This document shows positions 51,576 through 60,874 of a stretch of DNA of 64,000 nucleotides, piece by piece (positions within the stretch are counted from its first letter, which is position 1; each line of letters begins with the position of its first letter). The notes below the pieces were generated by a model, which was given only the letters and a program-made list of their open reading frames with translations, was not told the DNA's origin and searched no databases. The DNA is taken from the NCBI RefSeq assembly GCF_003173615.1, contig NZ_QGNA01000001.1, positions 682,001-746,000 of the forward strand. Direction: 5' to 3'. The position numbers and the translations under genes were made by a program. Source of the DNA: Falsiroseomonas bella. GTDB lineage: Bacteria > Pseudomonadota > Alphaproteobacteria > Acetobacterales > Acetobacteraceae.

Positions 51576-53627
51576 TTACTCGACGGCTTCCCGCTGATCC
51601 GCGAGGCGCACGCCGCCGCGCGGGACACGGATGTCGTCGATGAAGTCCTGCATCGCCTGGCTGGGCGCCGGAGTGAACTTGGACACCAGCCAGATGGTGA
51701 GGAAGGAGAGCGGCACGCCGATGATGCCGCCCGAGATGTTGTTGATGCCCCAGAGGCGGCCGACCACGCGGTTGCGCAGCACAACGGTATCCGTCGGGAT
51801 GCCGATGAGGTTGCCGAACCAGGCCAGCGCGCCGTCCCGGACATTCGCCGCGTTGGCGACGATCGCCGCAGCCTCGGCCCGGAGTTCCTCCGAGATGAAG
51901 TTCGGGTTGATCGTGCCCACCTGGCGCGCAGCGGCGACGATCGCGTCCTTCGAGCCGAAGATCTGGATGAAATCCAGCCCGAACCACTCGGAGTGGATCA
52001 GGTAGCCGAAGGTGGCGACGTAGCCGACCGCCATGCCGGCGATGGCGGCGATGTTCGTGGTCTTCTTGTACCAGACGCCCATGACCAGCGCGGCGAACAG
52101 GCCGGCCGCAGCGATGGAGAAGGCCCAGGCGACCAGGAACAGGATGTCCGCGCCGGCATTGCCTGCCGTCCAGGCCGCCGCGAGGGCGACGATGAGCAGC
52201 AGCACGCGGGAGATGATCAGCCGGCGCGCGGTCGGCGCGTTGCGGTCGATCATCTTGTAGTAGACGTCGTGCGACAGCGCGTTGGCCAGCGCCAGCAGCA
52301 GGCCGTCGGCGGTGGAGAGCGCGGCGGCCAGGCCGCCCGCGGCCACCAAGCCGGCGATCACATAGGGCAGGCCCGCGATCTCCGGCGTCGCCAGCACGAC
52401 GACGTCAGGATGGATGCGGAAGTCGCCCCACTGCACGATGCCGTCGCGGTTGACGTCCACGATGTTGATCCACGGCACGCCATAGGGCGACATGATCTGC
52501 CAGTTCTTGATCCAGTCCGGCAGGGCCGCGATCGGCTGGCCGATGATGTTCTGGTAGATCTCCACCTTGCCGAAGGCGGCATAGGCCGGCGCGGTGAAGT
52601 AGAGCAGGAAGATGAAGAACAGCGACCACGCAACGGAGGCACGGGCCTCGCGCACGGACGGGGTCGTGAAGTAGCGCATCAGGATGTGCGGCAGAGCGGC
52701 GGTGCCGACCATCAGGCAGAAGACCAGCGCGAAGAAGTTCACCGCCGCGGGCATCGAGAACTGGCCGTTGGCGCCGATGAAGGGCGCGCTGTGCCAGCCG
52801 GTGACGCCGGGCGGCGGCGTCATGCCGGCGGCGCGGAAGCCGTTCTCCAGCCCCTCGATCCGTTCCAGCGCGAAGCCGTACATCAGCTGCGGCAGCGGCA
52901 CGCCCGTGACCTTGGCCGACATCAGGAAGGCCGGGATCAGGTAGGCGATGATCAGCACGATGTACTGCGCCACCTGCGTCCAGGTGACGGCGCGCATGCC
53001 GCCCAGCATCGAGCAGACCAGGATGCCGGCGAGGCCCACGAACACCGCGACGCCGAAGCTGACGTCGAGGAAGCGCTGGGTGATGATGCCGACGCCGACG
53101 ATCTGCGCGACCACGTAGACGAAGCTCGCGGTGATCAGCACGATCACGCCGATCAGGCGCGCCGCGTTGCCGCCATAGCGGGCACCCAGGAAGTCGGGCA
53201 CGGTGTACTGGCCGAACTTGCGCAGGTAGGGCGCGAGCAGGATCGCCACCAGCATGTAGCCGCCGGTCCAGCCCAGGATGAAGGCGAGGCCGCCATAGCC
53301 GAGCGCGTAGAGGCTGCCGGCCATGCCGATGAAGCTCGCCGCCGACATCCAGTCGGACCCGGTCGCCATGCCGTTGTACAGCGCGGGCACGCGCCGGCCT
53401 GCGACATAGTATTCCGCCACCGCCTGGGTGCGGCTGATGATGCCGATATAAGCGTAGACGCCGATCGTCAGGCCGACGAAGAGATAACCGAGGATCCGGT
53501 CCGGAACCCCCATCTGCTCGAGGATGGCGATCAGGATGACGAAGGCCGCGAAGCCGCCCGTATACCCGGCATAGATCTTGCCGAGCGAGGCGATGAAGGG
53601 ATCCTTCTCCTTGGTGGAGGTGCTCAT
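51576..53627 (-). CDS. Sodium:solute symporter (SSS family, VC_2705/ActP-type)
   Basis: 683 residues, 13 predicted helices. EYYVAGRRVPALYNGMATGS and DWMSAASFIGMAGSLY resemble ActP/VC_2705 carriers; LAAALSTADGLLLALANAL is the conserved SSS motif. A long soluble insertion near residues 370-430 carries an EF-hand-like NRDGIVQWGDF. Its 4-nt separation from the DUF4212 gene is standard for this two-subunit group, which transports short-chain organic acids such as acetate or pyruvate. Substrate is inference. Confidence 0.92.
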   Translation of the reverse strand: MSTSTKEKDPFIASLGKIYAGYTGGFAAFVILIAILEQMGVPDRILGYLFVGLTIGVYAYIGIISRTQAVAEYYVAGRRVPALYNGMATGSDWMSAASFIGMAGSLYALGYGGLAFILGWTGGYMLVAILLAPYLRKFGQYTVPDFLGARYGGNAARLIGVIVLITASFVYVVAQIVGVGIITQRFLDVSFGVAVFVGLAGILVCSMLGGMRAVTWTQVAQYIVLIIAYLIPAFLMSAKVTGVPLPQLMYGFALERIEGLENGFRAAGMTPPPGVTGWHSAPFIGANGQFSMPAAVNFFALVFCLMVGTAALPHILMRYFTTPSVREARASVAWSLFFIFLLYFTAPAYAAFGKVEIYQNIIGQPIAALPDWIKNWQIMSPYGVPWINIVDVNRDGIVQWGDFRIHPDVVVLATPEIAGLPYVIAGLVAAGGLAAALSTADGLLLALANALSHDVYYKMIDRNAPTARRLIISRVLLLIVALAAAWTAGNAGADILFLVAWAFSIAAAGLFAALVMGVWYKKTTNIAAIAGMAVGYVATFGYLIHSEWFGLDFIQIFGSKDAIVAAARQVGTINPNFISEELRAEAAAIVANAANVRDGALAWFGNLIGIPTDTVVLRNRVVGRLWGINNISGGIIGVPLSFLTIWLVSKFTPAPSQAMQDFIDDIRVPRGGVRLADQREAVE

Positions 53628-53631
53628 CCGC

Positions 53632-53937
53632 TCAATCCTCCTGGACGCCGAACTCTTCGTCGATCTGGTTCTGGCGCTTGGCGAACCAGAAGAGCCCGAC
53701 GACGAAGATGATCAGGCTGCCCTGCGCGGCGAAGTAGAAGCCAAGCGGGAAGCCCAGGACATGGATGGCGTTCAGCGAGGGTGCGAAGAGATGGATTCCG
53801 AAGCCCGCGACGAACCAGATCGCCAGCACGGTCCACATCAGGCCCGAGGTCTTCTTCCAGTAGGCCTCGCCTGTCGCACGGTCCACGGCGGCGCTTGTCG
53901 CGCCCCGGGCCTCCTTCACGTCTTCGACCAAGGGCAT
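53632..53937 (-). CDS. DUF4212 small subunit of the SSS symporter
   Basis: 101 residues, two helices (MWTVLAIWFVAGFGIHLFAP and PLGFYFAAQGSLIIFVVGLF) with the conserved EAYWKKTSGLM motif and C-terminal AKRQNQIDEEFG. It always pairs with VC_2705-type symporters. The ATG has GAGAGGA upstream. It opens the two-gene operon. Confidence 0.92.
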   Translation of the reverse strand: MPLVEDVKEARGATSAAVDRATGEAYWKKTSGLMWTVLAIWFVAGFGIHLFAPSLNAIHVLGFPLGFYFAAQGSLIIFVVGLFWFAKRQNQIDEEFGVQED

Positions 53938-54089
53938 ACGATGTTCCTCTCCCCGACACGCAGCGCCGGACCTGCCCGACGCGGCAAGCCCTCCCCAGGG
54001 GCCCGGCGGCATTACAATTCCACGTTACGGCGCTATCATGTTGAGGACATACATTGCAATATGCCCGGCATGCCGCCGGGGGTGGGGGC

Positions 54090-54698
54090 ATGATTTTTTC
54101 GCTCGACAGGCTCCTCGGCCGCCGCCGCTCCGCCTCGCCCGCGGCATTCCAGGCCTTTCTCGACCGTCAGGCGGCCTTCGTCACCCAGAAGACGGTGATC
54201 GACTATTGCCGGGTGAAGGCCGGCCGGACCGAGCGGGAACTCTTCGCGGACCCTGATTTCCAGGCGGCGCTGCGGCACTGCCGATGGCAGACCTTCGGCG
54301 CCACGGTGCAGGATGTCGTGGCGCTCGCCGAAGCCTGGCTGCGCCCGCATGCGGCCGGGCACGAATCGGCCCTCGCGACGGGGCTCGCCCGCCTCGGCGC
54401 CGCCATCCTGGACGGCGCACCCGCGCCGCCCGAGGAGCGCGAGGCGCTGGATGCCGGGCGCGACGCCCTGCCCCGCCACCTGGCACAGCTGCAGGAAGCG
54501 CCGCCACTGGCCGCGAACCGCCTGCCGCTGCTGGCCGACGCGCCGCTGCTCGCCACGCTGCCGATCCATCCCGACCAGCGGGTGGGAGAGACCCCCTCGA
54601 TCCGCGGGGCGCTGCGATTCCACATCGTCAGCACGCAGCAGGAGATGGAGCGGGGCTTCGACGCAGCCGCACTCGCCCGGGAGCTCTCCGCGGGCTGA
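54090..54698 (+). CDS. Conserved hypothetical protein, 202 residues
   Basis: Soluble, helical. MIFSLDRLLGRRRSASPAAF begins the protein and AAFVTQKTVIDYCRVKAG is the most conserved-looking segment. No membrane helix. The name of the family is not known to me; genes of this kind commonly sit beside the SSS/DUF4212 pair. Divergent from DUF4212 with 152 nt between starts. Start chosen at 54090 because the upstream ATG (54054) would add a Gly-rich tail. Confidence 0.7.
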   Translation: MIFSLDRLLGRRRSASPAAFQAFLDRQAAFVTQKTVIDYCRVKAGRTERELFADPDFQAALRHCRWQTFGATVQDVVALAEAWLRPHAAGHESALATGLARLGAAILDGAPAPPEEREALDAGRDALPRHLAQLQEAPPLAANRLPLLADAPLLATLPIHPDQRVGETPSIRGALRFHIVSTQQEMERGFDAAALARELSAG

Positions 54699-54711
54699 CC
54701 GAAAGCTTGCA

Positions 54712-54731
54712 GGGCCGTCATTTTCCGGCCC
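54712..54731 (+). terminator. Weak terminator-like hairpin after 54698
   Basis: GGGCCG / CGGCCC stem with 8-nt loop and no T-run, 13 nt after the stop. Low confidence. Confidence 0.3.
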
Positions 54732-54918
54732 GATATGTTACGGATTCCCGAGGCGCCCCCACAATCTGGACACAAATTAACCGCGCGGCACATGGAACCG
54801 CCATGCGCCGACCCGGAGTTTGCGCCCTGCCGCGGCGAAGGCTCCGCGGGGGCCTCGCCGCCGGTGCGGTGGCCGGACAAGCAAGCAGGGGCCGTGCAGG
54901 CGGCCGAAGGGGAACGGG

Positions 54919-56637
54919 ATGGCGAGAGCAGTCGGCGACAAGGCGCGGCCGATGACGCGCGAGGAGCGAAAGGTCATTCTGGCCTCATCGCTCGGCACGG
55001 TGTTCGAGTGGTACGACTTCTATCTCTACGGTTCGCTGGCTGCCGTGATCGGCGCCAAGTTCTTCGGCATGTACGACGAGACCACGCGCAACATCTTCGC
55101 GCTGCTCGCCTTCGCCGCCGGCTTCCTGGTTCGGCCGCTCGGCGCCCTGGTGTTCGGCCGGCTCGGCGACCTGGTGGGGCGCAAATACACCTTCCTCGTC
55201 ACCATCCTGATCATGGGCGCCTCGACCTTCATCGTCGGCATCCTGCCCACCTCCGACCAGATCGGCTTCCTCGCCCCCATCATCCTGATCGTGCTGCGCA
55301 TGCTGCAGGGCCTGGCGCTCGGCGGCGAATACGGCGGCGCGGCGACCTATGTGGCCGAGCACGCACCGAACGGCCGCCGCGGCTTCTACACCAGCTTCAT
55401 CCAGATCACCGCGACGGCCGGCCTGTTCCTCTCGCTGCTGGTGATCCTCTCCACCCGCTCCATCCTGGGCGAGGCCGCCTTCGCCGAATGGGGCTGGCGC
55501 GTGCCCTTCCTGCTTTCAATCGTGCTGCTCGGCGTCTCCGTCTGGATCCGCATGCAGATGCAGGAAAGCCCCGCCTTCAAGAAGATGAAGGAGGAAGGCA
55601 CGGGCTCCAAGGCGCCGATCAGCGAGGCCTTCGGCCAGTGGAAGAACGCGAAGATCGCGCTCTTCGCCCTGCTCGGCCTGGTGATGGGCCAGGCTGTGGT
55701 CTGGTACACCGGCCAGTTCTACGCGCTGTTCTTCCTCGGCACCGTGCTGAAGGTGGACGGCTTCACCACCAACATGCTGATCGCCTGGTCGCTGCTGCTC
55801 GGCTCGGGCGGCTTCGTGCTGTTCGGCTGGCTGTCGGACAAGATCGGCCGCAAGCCGATCATCCTCGGCGGCTGCCTGATCGCGGCAGTGACCTACTTCC
55901 CGCTGTTCCACGCCCTCAGCCAGAACGCCAACCCGGCGCTGACGCAGGCGCATGAGACGATCACCACCACGGTCTCGGTGGACCGCTCCACCTGCTCGTT
56001 CCAGTTCAACCCGACGGGCACGGCCAAGTTCACCCAGCCCTGCGACATCGCCAAGGCGGCGCTCGCGCGGCTGTCGGTGAACTACTCGGTCGAGAACACG
56101 CCCGGCCAGCGCGATGCGGTGGTGCGGGTCGGCGATCACCAGATCTCCACCGCGCAGCCGGACTTCGCCCAGGCGCTGGCCACGGCGGTGACGGCGGCCG
56201 GCTATCCGGCGGCGGCGAACCCGACGGTGTTCAAGATGGCGAGCGCGCTCGACATCTTCAGCCCGCGCGGCCTGACGCTGGTGGGCATCCTGACGCTGCT
56301 GGTGATCTACGTGACCATGGTCTACGGCCCGATCGCCGCGGCGCTGGTGGAGCTCTTCCCCACCCGCATCCGCTACACCTCCATGTCGCTGCCCTACCAC
56401 ATCGGCAATGGCTGGTTCGGCGGCCTGATGCCGGCCACCGCCTTCGCGATCATCGCCCAGACCGGCGACGTCTATTCCGGCCTCTGGTATCCGGTGATCA
56501 TCGCGCTGGCGACCGTGGTGATCGGCATCTTCATGATCCCCGAGACCAAGGACCGGGACATCTTCGCCGACGACGCCGGCGGGACGCCGCGGCGGCGCAG
56601 CCCGCACGGGCTGGAGCCGGAATCCAGCCTGCCCTGA
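54919..56637 (+). CDS. MHS-family MFS transporter with extracytoplasmic insertion
   Basis: 572 residues, longer than the usual 430-450 of metabolite:H+ symporters. MFS motifs GTVFEWYDFYLYGSLA and GRLGDLVGRKYTF are clear, as is RMLQGLALGGEYGGAA. The extra ~115 residues (about 333-449, containing TTTVSVDRSTCSFQFN and the Cys-containing TQPCDIAKAA) sit between two helices in the second half and look like a soluble domain. ATG at 54919 has AAGGGG upstream. Substrate is probably a carboxylate or betaine; unknown. Confidence 0.9.
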   Translation: MARAVGDKARPMTREERKVILASSLGTVFEWYDFYLYGSLAAVIGAKFFGMYDETTRNIFALLAFAAGFLVRPLGALVFGRLGDLVGRKYTFLVTILIMGASTFIVGILPTSDQIGFLAPIILIVLRMLQGLALGGEYGGAATYVAEHAPNGRRGFYTSFIQITATAGLFLSLLVILSTRSILGEAAFAEWGWRVPFLLSIVLLGVSVWIRMQMQESPAFKKMKEEGTGSKAPISEAFGQWKNAKIALFALLGLVMGQAVVWYTGQFYALFFLGTVLKVDGFTTNMLIAWSLLLGSGGFVLFGWLSDKIGRKPIILGGCLIAAVTYFPLFHALSQNANPALTQAHETITTTVSVDRSTCSFQFNPTGTAKFTQPCDIAKAALARLSVNYSVENTPGQRDAVVRVGDHQISTAQPDFAQALATAVTAAGYPAAANPTVFKMASALDIFSPRGLTLVGILTLLVIYVTMVYGPIAAALVELFPTRIRYTSMSLPYHIGNGWFGGLMPATAFAIIAQTGDVYSGLWYPVIIALATVVIGIFMIPETKDRDIFADDAGGTPRRRSPHGLEPESSLP

Positions 56638-56661
56638 TCGGGCTGGCCTGGCCTGACGGAG

Positions 56662-56693
56662 AGGCGCCGGGGGGAAGCCCCCGGCGCCTTTTT
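56662..56693 (+). terminator. Strong intrinsic terminator after the MHS transporter
   Basis: A perfect 12-bp stem (AGGCGCCGGGGG 56662-56673 / CCCCCGGCGCCT 56678-56689) with a 4-nt loop followed by TTTT. Confidence 0.93.
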
Positions 56694-56746
56694 GCTTGCG
56701 CTGGGTCAAGCCGGCATCCCGCCAAGCGTGGCAATGTGCCGGCGCC

Positions 56747-58180
56747 ATGAGCATGCCCTCGCCCGCCGCCGCCCTGCTGCGCCCCGCCGCGGATGCCGTG
56801 GGTGCGGTCCCGCCTTCGCTGCCGGCAGCTACGCCGATCACGGACGCCCTCTCGGCCATGGTTGCCGCCCGTGCCTCCGCCCTGCTGGCAGTGGATGCGG
56901 CGGGCCGCCCGGTCGGCATCCTGACGGAACAGGACATCGCGCGGCGCGTCGCCTTCCGCCTGCCGCCGGGGGCGCCGCTCGCCGCCGCGATGACGACGCC
57001 GGTGATCGGCATCGGCGCGGAGGAAGGGCTGTGGCGCGCCGTCGCGCTGCTGCGGGCGCACCGGCTGCGCCATCTGCCGCTGCTGGATGCCGCCGGGCGC
57101 TGCGTCGGCATGCTGCACCGGGCGGAAGCCTTGGAAGCCGCATCCGGCCGCATGATCGCGCATCTCGACGCGCTGGCGGGCGAGGACGCGGCGGTGAAGC
57201 AGGCGCAGGCGGCGCTGGCCGCCAGGCTGCTCGAGGAAGGCCTCTCCGCCACCGACGTTGTCGCGCTGGTCAGCGGCATCAATGCGGACCTGCATCGCCG
57301 CATCCTGGAGCGCGCCATCGCCGCCGAGGACACGCCGCCGCCGGTGCCCTTCACGCTGCTGCTGATGGGCAGCCTGGGCCGCGGCGAATCGCTGCTGCGG
57401 CCGGACCAGGACAACGGCTTCATCCTGTACGACTACGACGACGCCGAGCACGACCACGTGGATGCCTGGTTCCGCCGCGTCTCGGAGCGCTTCTGCCTGG
57501 CGCTCGCCGATGCGGGCTTCACGCTGTGCAAGGGCGGCGTGATGGCGATGAATCCGCTCTGGCGGAAGACGCGCACGCAATGGCGCGACCAGATCCGCAT
57601 CTGGGCGCAGCGCCGCGCCGGCGCCGCGCTGCTCTTTGCCGACATCTTCCTCGATTTCCGCCCGGGCTGGGGCGACCCGGAGCCCGCCGCCGCGCTGCGC
57701 GAGGAAGCGCTGCGCCTTCTCGCCGCGCAGCCCGCCTGGGCCGCCATGCTGGCCGGCCAGACGGCGCAGCTCGGCGTCGGCCTCACCTTCTGGGGCGGCT
57801 TCGCCGATGACGAGCCGGGCCCCGGCGCGCGCACCGATCTCAAGCTGCACGGGCTGATGCCGCTGGTCGCCGCGGCACGGCTCGCCGCGCTGCAGGCGGG
57901 CATCGGCGCGCCGGGCACCCCGGACCGCCTGGCAGGTCTCGCGGCGCGGGGCGCAATCTCGGCGGCGGAGGCGGAGCGCCTGCAGGCGGCCTTCGCCACG
58001 CTGCTGGATGCGGTGCTGCGCCAGCAGCTGGCCGACCAGGCCGCGGGCCTCGCGCCCGGATCGCTGGTCGACACGGCCGCGATCGCGCCGCCGCGTCGCG
58101 CGGCGCTGAAGGATGCGCTGAAGGCGGTGCGTGGCTTCGCGAAGTCCACCACCGCCAGCCTCACGGGCCAGCTCTGGTGA
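56747..58180 (+). CDS. CBS-domain DUF294 nucleotidyltransferase-like protein
   Basis: 477 residues. Two CBS domains (about 25-135, GILTEQDIARRV and LLRAHRLRHLPLLDAAGRCV) are followed by a DUF294 nucleotidyltransferase fold. The G-S-x-G-R-x-E motif is in LLMGSLGRGESLLRPDQDN (about residues 206-222), and a C-terminal DUF294 helical domain follows. Adenosine nucleotides may bind the CBS pair. It faces a DEDDh exonuclease gene across 14 nt, a pairing seen elsewhere in proteobacteria. The target of nucleotide transfer is not known. Confidence 0.88.
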   Translation: MSMPSPAAALLRPAADAVGAVPPSLPAATPITDALSAMVAARASALLAVDAAGRPVGILTEQDIARRVAFRLPPGAPLAAAMTTPVIGIGAEEGLWRAVALLRAHRLRHLPLLDAAGRCVGMLHRAEALEAASGRMIAHLDALAGEDAAVKQAQAALAARLLEEGLSATDVVALVSGINADLHRRILERAIAAEDTPPPVPFTLLLMGSLGRGESLLRPDQDNGFILYDYDDAEHDHVDAWFRRVSERFCLALADAGFTLCKGGVMAMNPLWRKTRTQWRDQIRIWAQRRAGAALLFADIFLDFRPGWGDPEPAAALREEALRLLAAQPAWAAMLAGQTAQLGVGLTFWGGFADDEPGPGARTDLKLHGLMPLVAAARLAALQAGIGAPGTPDRLAGLAARGAISAAEAERLQAAFATLLDAVLRQQLADQAAGLAPGSLVDTAAIAPPRRAALKDALKAVRGFAKSTTASLTGQLW

Positions 58181-58194
58181 TCCCGCGCGCGCGC

Positions 58195-58890
58195 TCAGAA
58201 GTTCTGGGCGACCTCCGCGATGCGCGCGGCCATGCGGCTGCGGAAGGCCAGGTCCGGCAGGGAGAGCACGCCGCGGGCCGAGGCGCGCGACAGCAGGCTC
58301 ATCCACAGCGCCGCCGTGGCGCGCGCATCGCCCAGCGCATGATGGCGATGCTCGATCACCAGCCCGGCGCGGCCGCAGAGCCCGTCGAGCGAGACATCGG
58401 GCTCGCGCGGGTCGAGCCAGCGCGCCAGCATCATCGAGCACATGGCCGGGTTGGGCAGGCGCGGCGCGCCCTGCCGCTCCGCCGCGCCGGCCAGCGCCGT
58501 CAGGTCGAAGGCAGCGTTGTGCGCGACCAGCACCGCGCCCGCGGCGAAGTCACGGAAATCGGCCAGGGCCTGCGCCGGCTTCGGCGCATCGGCGACCATC
58601 TCGTCGGTGACGCCGTGATAGCGGATGGAGACGGGCGGGATCGGGCGGCCGGGATGCACCAGCGTCATGAAGCTGCCGGTCTCGACACCGCCTTCCAGCC
58701 GCACCGCGCCGATCTGCACGATGGCGTCGCTGACGCTCGGGCGCAGGCCCGTCGTCTCCAGGTCGAAGACGACATAGGGCTGCTCCTCGACCGGCCCGTC
58801 CGGCAAGGGCGCGGCAGCCGGCGCAATGGGAGAGCCCACCGGCACCGCCGTGAACAGGGACCGCCAGGATTGCCAGACGCCTCCCGCCAT
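58195..58890 (-). CDS. DnaQ-like DEDDh 3'-5' exonuclease
   Basis: 231 residues. Exo I motif FDLETTGL (Asp43, Glu45), Exo II AHNAAFD and Exo III-like HHALGDA match DEDDh exonucleases of the proofreading epsilon/RNase T group. The N-terminal 35 residues are a variable Pro-rich tail. Convergent with the DUF294 gene, with which it may act in signalling or RNA/DNA repair (inference). Confidence 0.9.
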   Translation of the reverse strand: MAGGVWQSWRSLFTAVPVGSPIAPAAAPLPDGPVEEQPYVVFDLETTGLRPSVSDAIVQIGAVRLEGGVETGSFMTLVHPGRPIPPVSIRYHGVTDEMVADAPKPAQALADFRDFAAGAVLVAHNAAFDLTALAGAAERQGAPRLPNPAMCSMMLARWLDPREPDVSLDGLCGRAGLVIEHRHHALGDARATAALWMSLLSRASARGVLSLPDLAFRSRMAARIAEVAQNF

Positions 58891-58967
58891 GCGCAGGAGG
58901 ATGGCACACTGGCCGAAGGTCGCGGAAGCGGAATGCCGTGCAACCGCGAAGGGGAGGACGCCGCGCC

Positions 58968-60872
58968 ATGTCCGAACACATGACGCCCAGCCGCTACGAC
59001 GACGCCTACGGAGCCTGGAAGGCGGACCCCGACGCCTTCTGGTCGCGCGCCGCCCGCGCCATCGACTGGGTCACGCCGCCGGCCAAGGTCTTCGACCCGA
59101 AGCGGGGCGTCTATGGACGCTGGTTTCCCGATGGCGTGCTGAACACCTGCTGGAACGCCCTGGACCGGCATGTCGGCGCCGGGCGCGGCGCACAGCCGGC
59201 CATCATCTGGGACAGCCCGATCACCGGCCGCAGCGCGACGATCACCTATGCGCAGCTGCTCGACCGCGTCGCGCGCTGCGCCGGCGCGCTGGCGGCGCGC
59301 GGCGTCGGCAAGGGCGACCGCGTCATCGTCTACATGCCGATGGTGCCGGAAGCCGCGATCGCCATGCTGGCCTGCGCGCGGCTCGGCGCCGTGCATTCCG
59401 TGGTGTTCGGCGGCTTCGCCGCAGCGGAGCTCGCCGCGCGCATCGCGGATGCGAAGCCGAAGGCGATCGTCAGCGCATCCTGCGGGCTCGAGCCGGGGCG
59501 CATCGTGAAATACAAGCCGCTGCTGGACGCGGCCATCGCGCTGTCACCGCACAAGCCCGATTTCTGCCTGATCCTGCAGCGCCCCGAGAGCCCCTCCGAG
59601 CTGACGCCGGGCCGCGACACGGACTTCCTGGAAGCCGAGGCGGAGGCGCCGCACGAGCCCTGCACGCCGGTCGCGGCGACCGATCCGCTCTACATCCTCT
59701 ACACCTCCGGCACGACGGGCGCGCCGAAGGGCATCGTGCGCGACAATGGCGGGCACGCCGTCGCCTTGATGAACTCGATGGGCATGCTGTACGGGCTGCG
59801 CGCGGGCGACGTGATGTGGACCGCTTCCGATGTCGGCTGGGTCGTCGGGCATTCCTACATCGTCTACGGCCCGCTGCTCGCCGGCTGCACCTCGATCCTC
59901 TACGAGGGGAAGCCGGTCGGCACGCCGGATGCCGGCGCCTTCTGGCGCGTGCTGTCGCAGCACGGCGCGAAGGTGCTGTTCACCGCGCCGACCGCACTCC
60001 GCGCCATCAAGAAGGAAGACCCGGAGGGCAAGCTCGTCGGGCAATACGACCTCTCGAAGTTCGAGGCACTGTTCCTCGCCGGCGAGCGCTGTGATCCGCC
60101 GACGGCGGAATGGGCCAGCGCGCTGCTGAAGCGGCCGGTGATCGACCATTGGTGGCAGACCGAGACAGGCTGGTCCATCAGCGGCAATTTCCGCGGCTTC
60201 GGCCTGTTCGAATCGCGCTTCGGCTCGGGCGGCAAGCCGGCGCCGGGCTACGATTTGCGCGTGCTGGACGAGGGTGGGCAGGAAGTGCCGCGCGGGCAGA
60301 TCGGCACGCTGGCGGTGAAGCTGCCGCTGCCGCCCGCGAACCTGCCGACGCTGTGGAACGCCGACGAGCGCTTCCGCAGCGCCTATCTCGAAACCTTCCC
60401 CGGCTACTACAACACCTCCGATGCCGGGATGGTGGACGAGGACGGCTATGTCTGGGTGATGAGCCGCACCGACGACATCATCAACGTCGCCGGCCACCGC
60501 CTCTCCACCGGCGCGATGGAGGAGGTGCTGGCGGCACATCCGGATGTGGCCGAATGCGCCGTGGTCGGCGTGAAGGATTCGCTCAAGGGCCAGGCGCCGA
60601 TCGGCCTGGTCGTGCTGAAAGCCGGCGTCGCGCGCGCGGACGCCGACATCGCGCGGGAACTCGTGGCGCTGGTGCGGGACCGGATCGGCCCGGTCGCAGC
60701 CTTCAAGGAAGCGCGCGTCGTCGCGCGCCTGCCGAAGACACGCTCTGGAAAAATCCTGCGCGGGACGATCCGCAAGATCGCCGATGGCGAGAGCTATGCC
60801 GTGCCGCCCACCATTGACGATCCGGCCATCCTCGACGAGATCGGGGAGGTGCTGCGGGCCGCGGAGAAATAG
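58968..60872 (+). CDS. prpE: Propionyl-CoA synthetase
   Basis: AMP-forming acyl-CoA ligase, 634 residues. P-loop motif YTSGTTGAPKG, ATP/AMP motif WWQTETGW and the catalytic Lys in TRSGKILRGTIRK are intact. The N-terminal ACAS_N domain (DPDAFWSRAARAIDWV) and overall pattern resemble PrpE/ACSS3-type propionyl-CoA synthetases. A GGGGAGG site lies 11 nt before the ATG. Followed by enoyl-CoA hydratase with 2 nt between; operonic. Substrate preference for propionate is inferred from family. Confidence 0.9.
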   Translation: MSEHMTPSRYDDAYGAWKADPDAFWSRAARAIDWVTPPAKVFDPKRGVYGRWFPDGVLNTCWNALDRHVGAGRGAQPAIIWDSPITGRSATITYAQLLDRVARCAGALAARGVGKGDRVIVYMPMVPEAAIAMLACARLGAVHSVVFGGFAAAELAARIADAKPKAIVSASCGLEPGRIVKYKPLLDAAIALSPHKPDFCLILQRPESPSELTPGRDTDFLEAEAEAPHEPCTPVAATDPLYILYTSGTTGAPKGIVRDNGGHAVALMNSMGMLYGLRAGDVMWTASDVGWVVGHSYIVYGPLLAGCTSILYEGKPVGTPDAGAFWRVLSQHGAKVLFTAPTALRAIKKEDPEGKLVGQYDLSKFEALFLAGERCDPPTAEWASALLKRPVIDHWWQTETGWSISGNFRGFGLFESRFGSGGKPAPGYDLRVLDEGGQEVPRGQIGTLAVKLPLPPANLPTLWNADERFRSAYLETFPGYYNTSDAGMVDEDGYVWVMSRTDDIINVAGHRLSTGAMEEVLAAHPDVAECAVVGVKDSLKGQAPIGLVVLKAGVARADADIARELVALVRDRIGPVAAFKEARVVARLPKTRSGKILRGTIRKIADGESYAVPPTIDDPAILDEIGEVLRAAEK

Positions 60873-60874
60873 CG

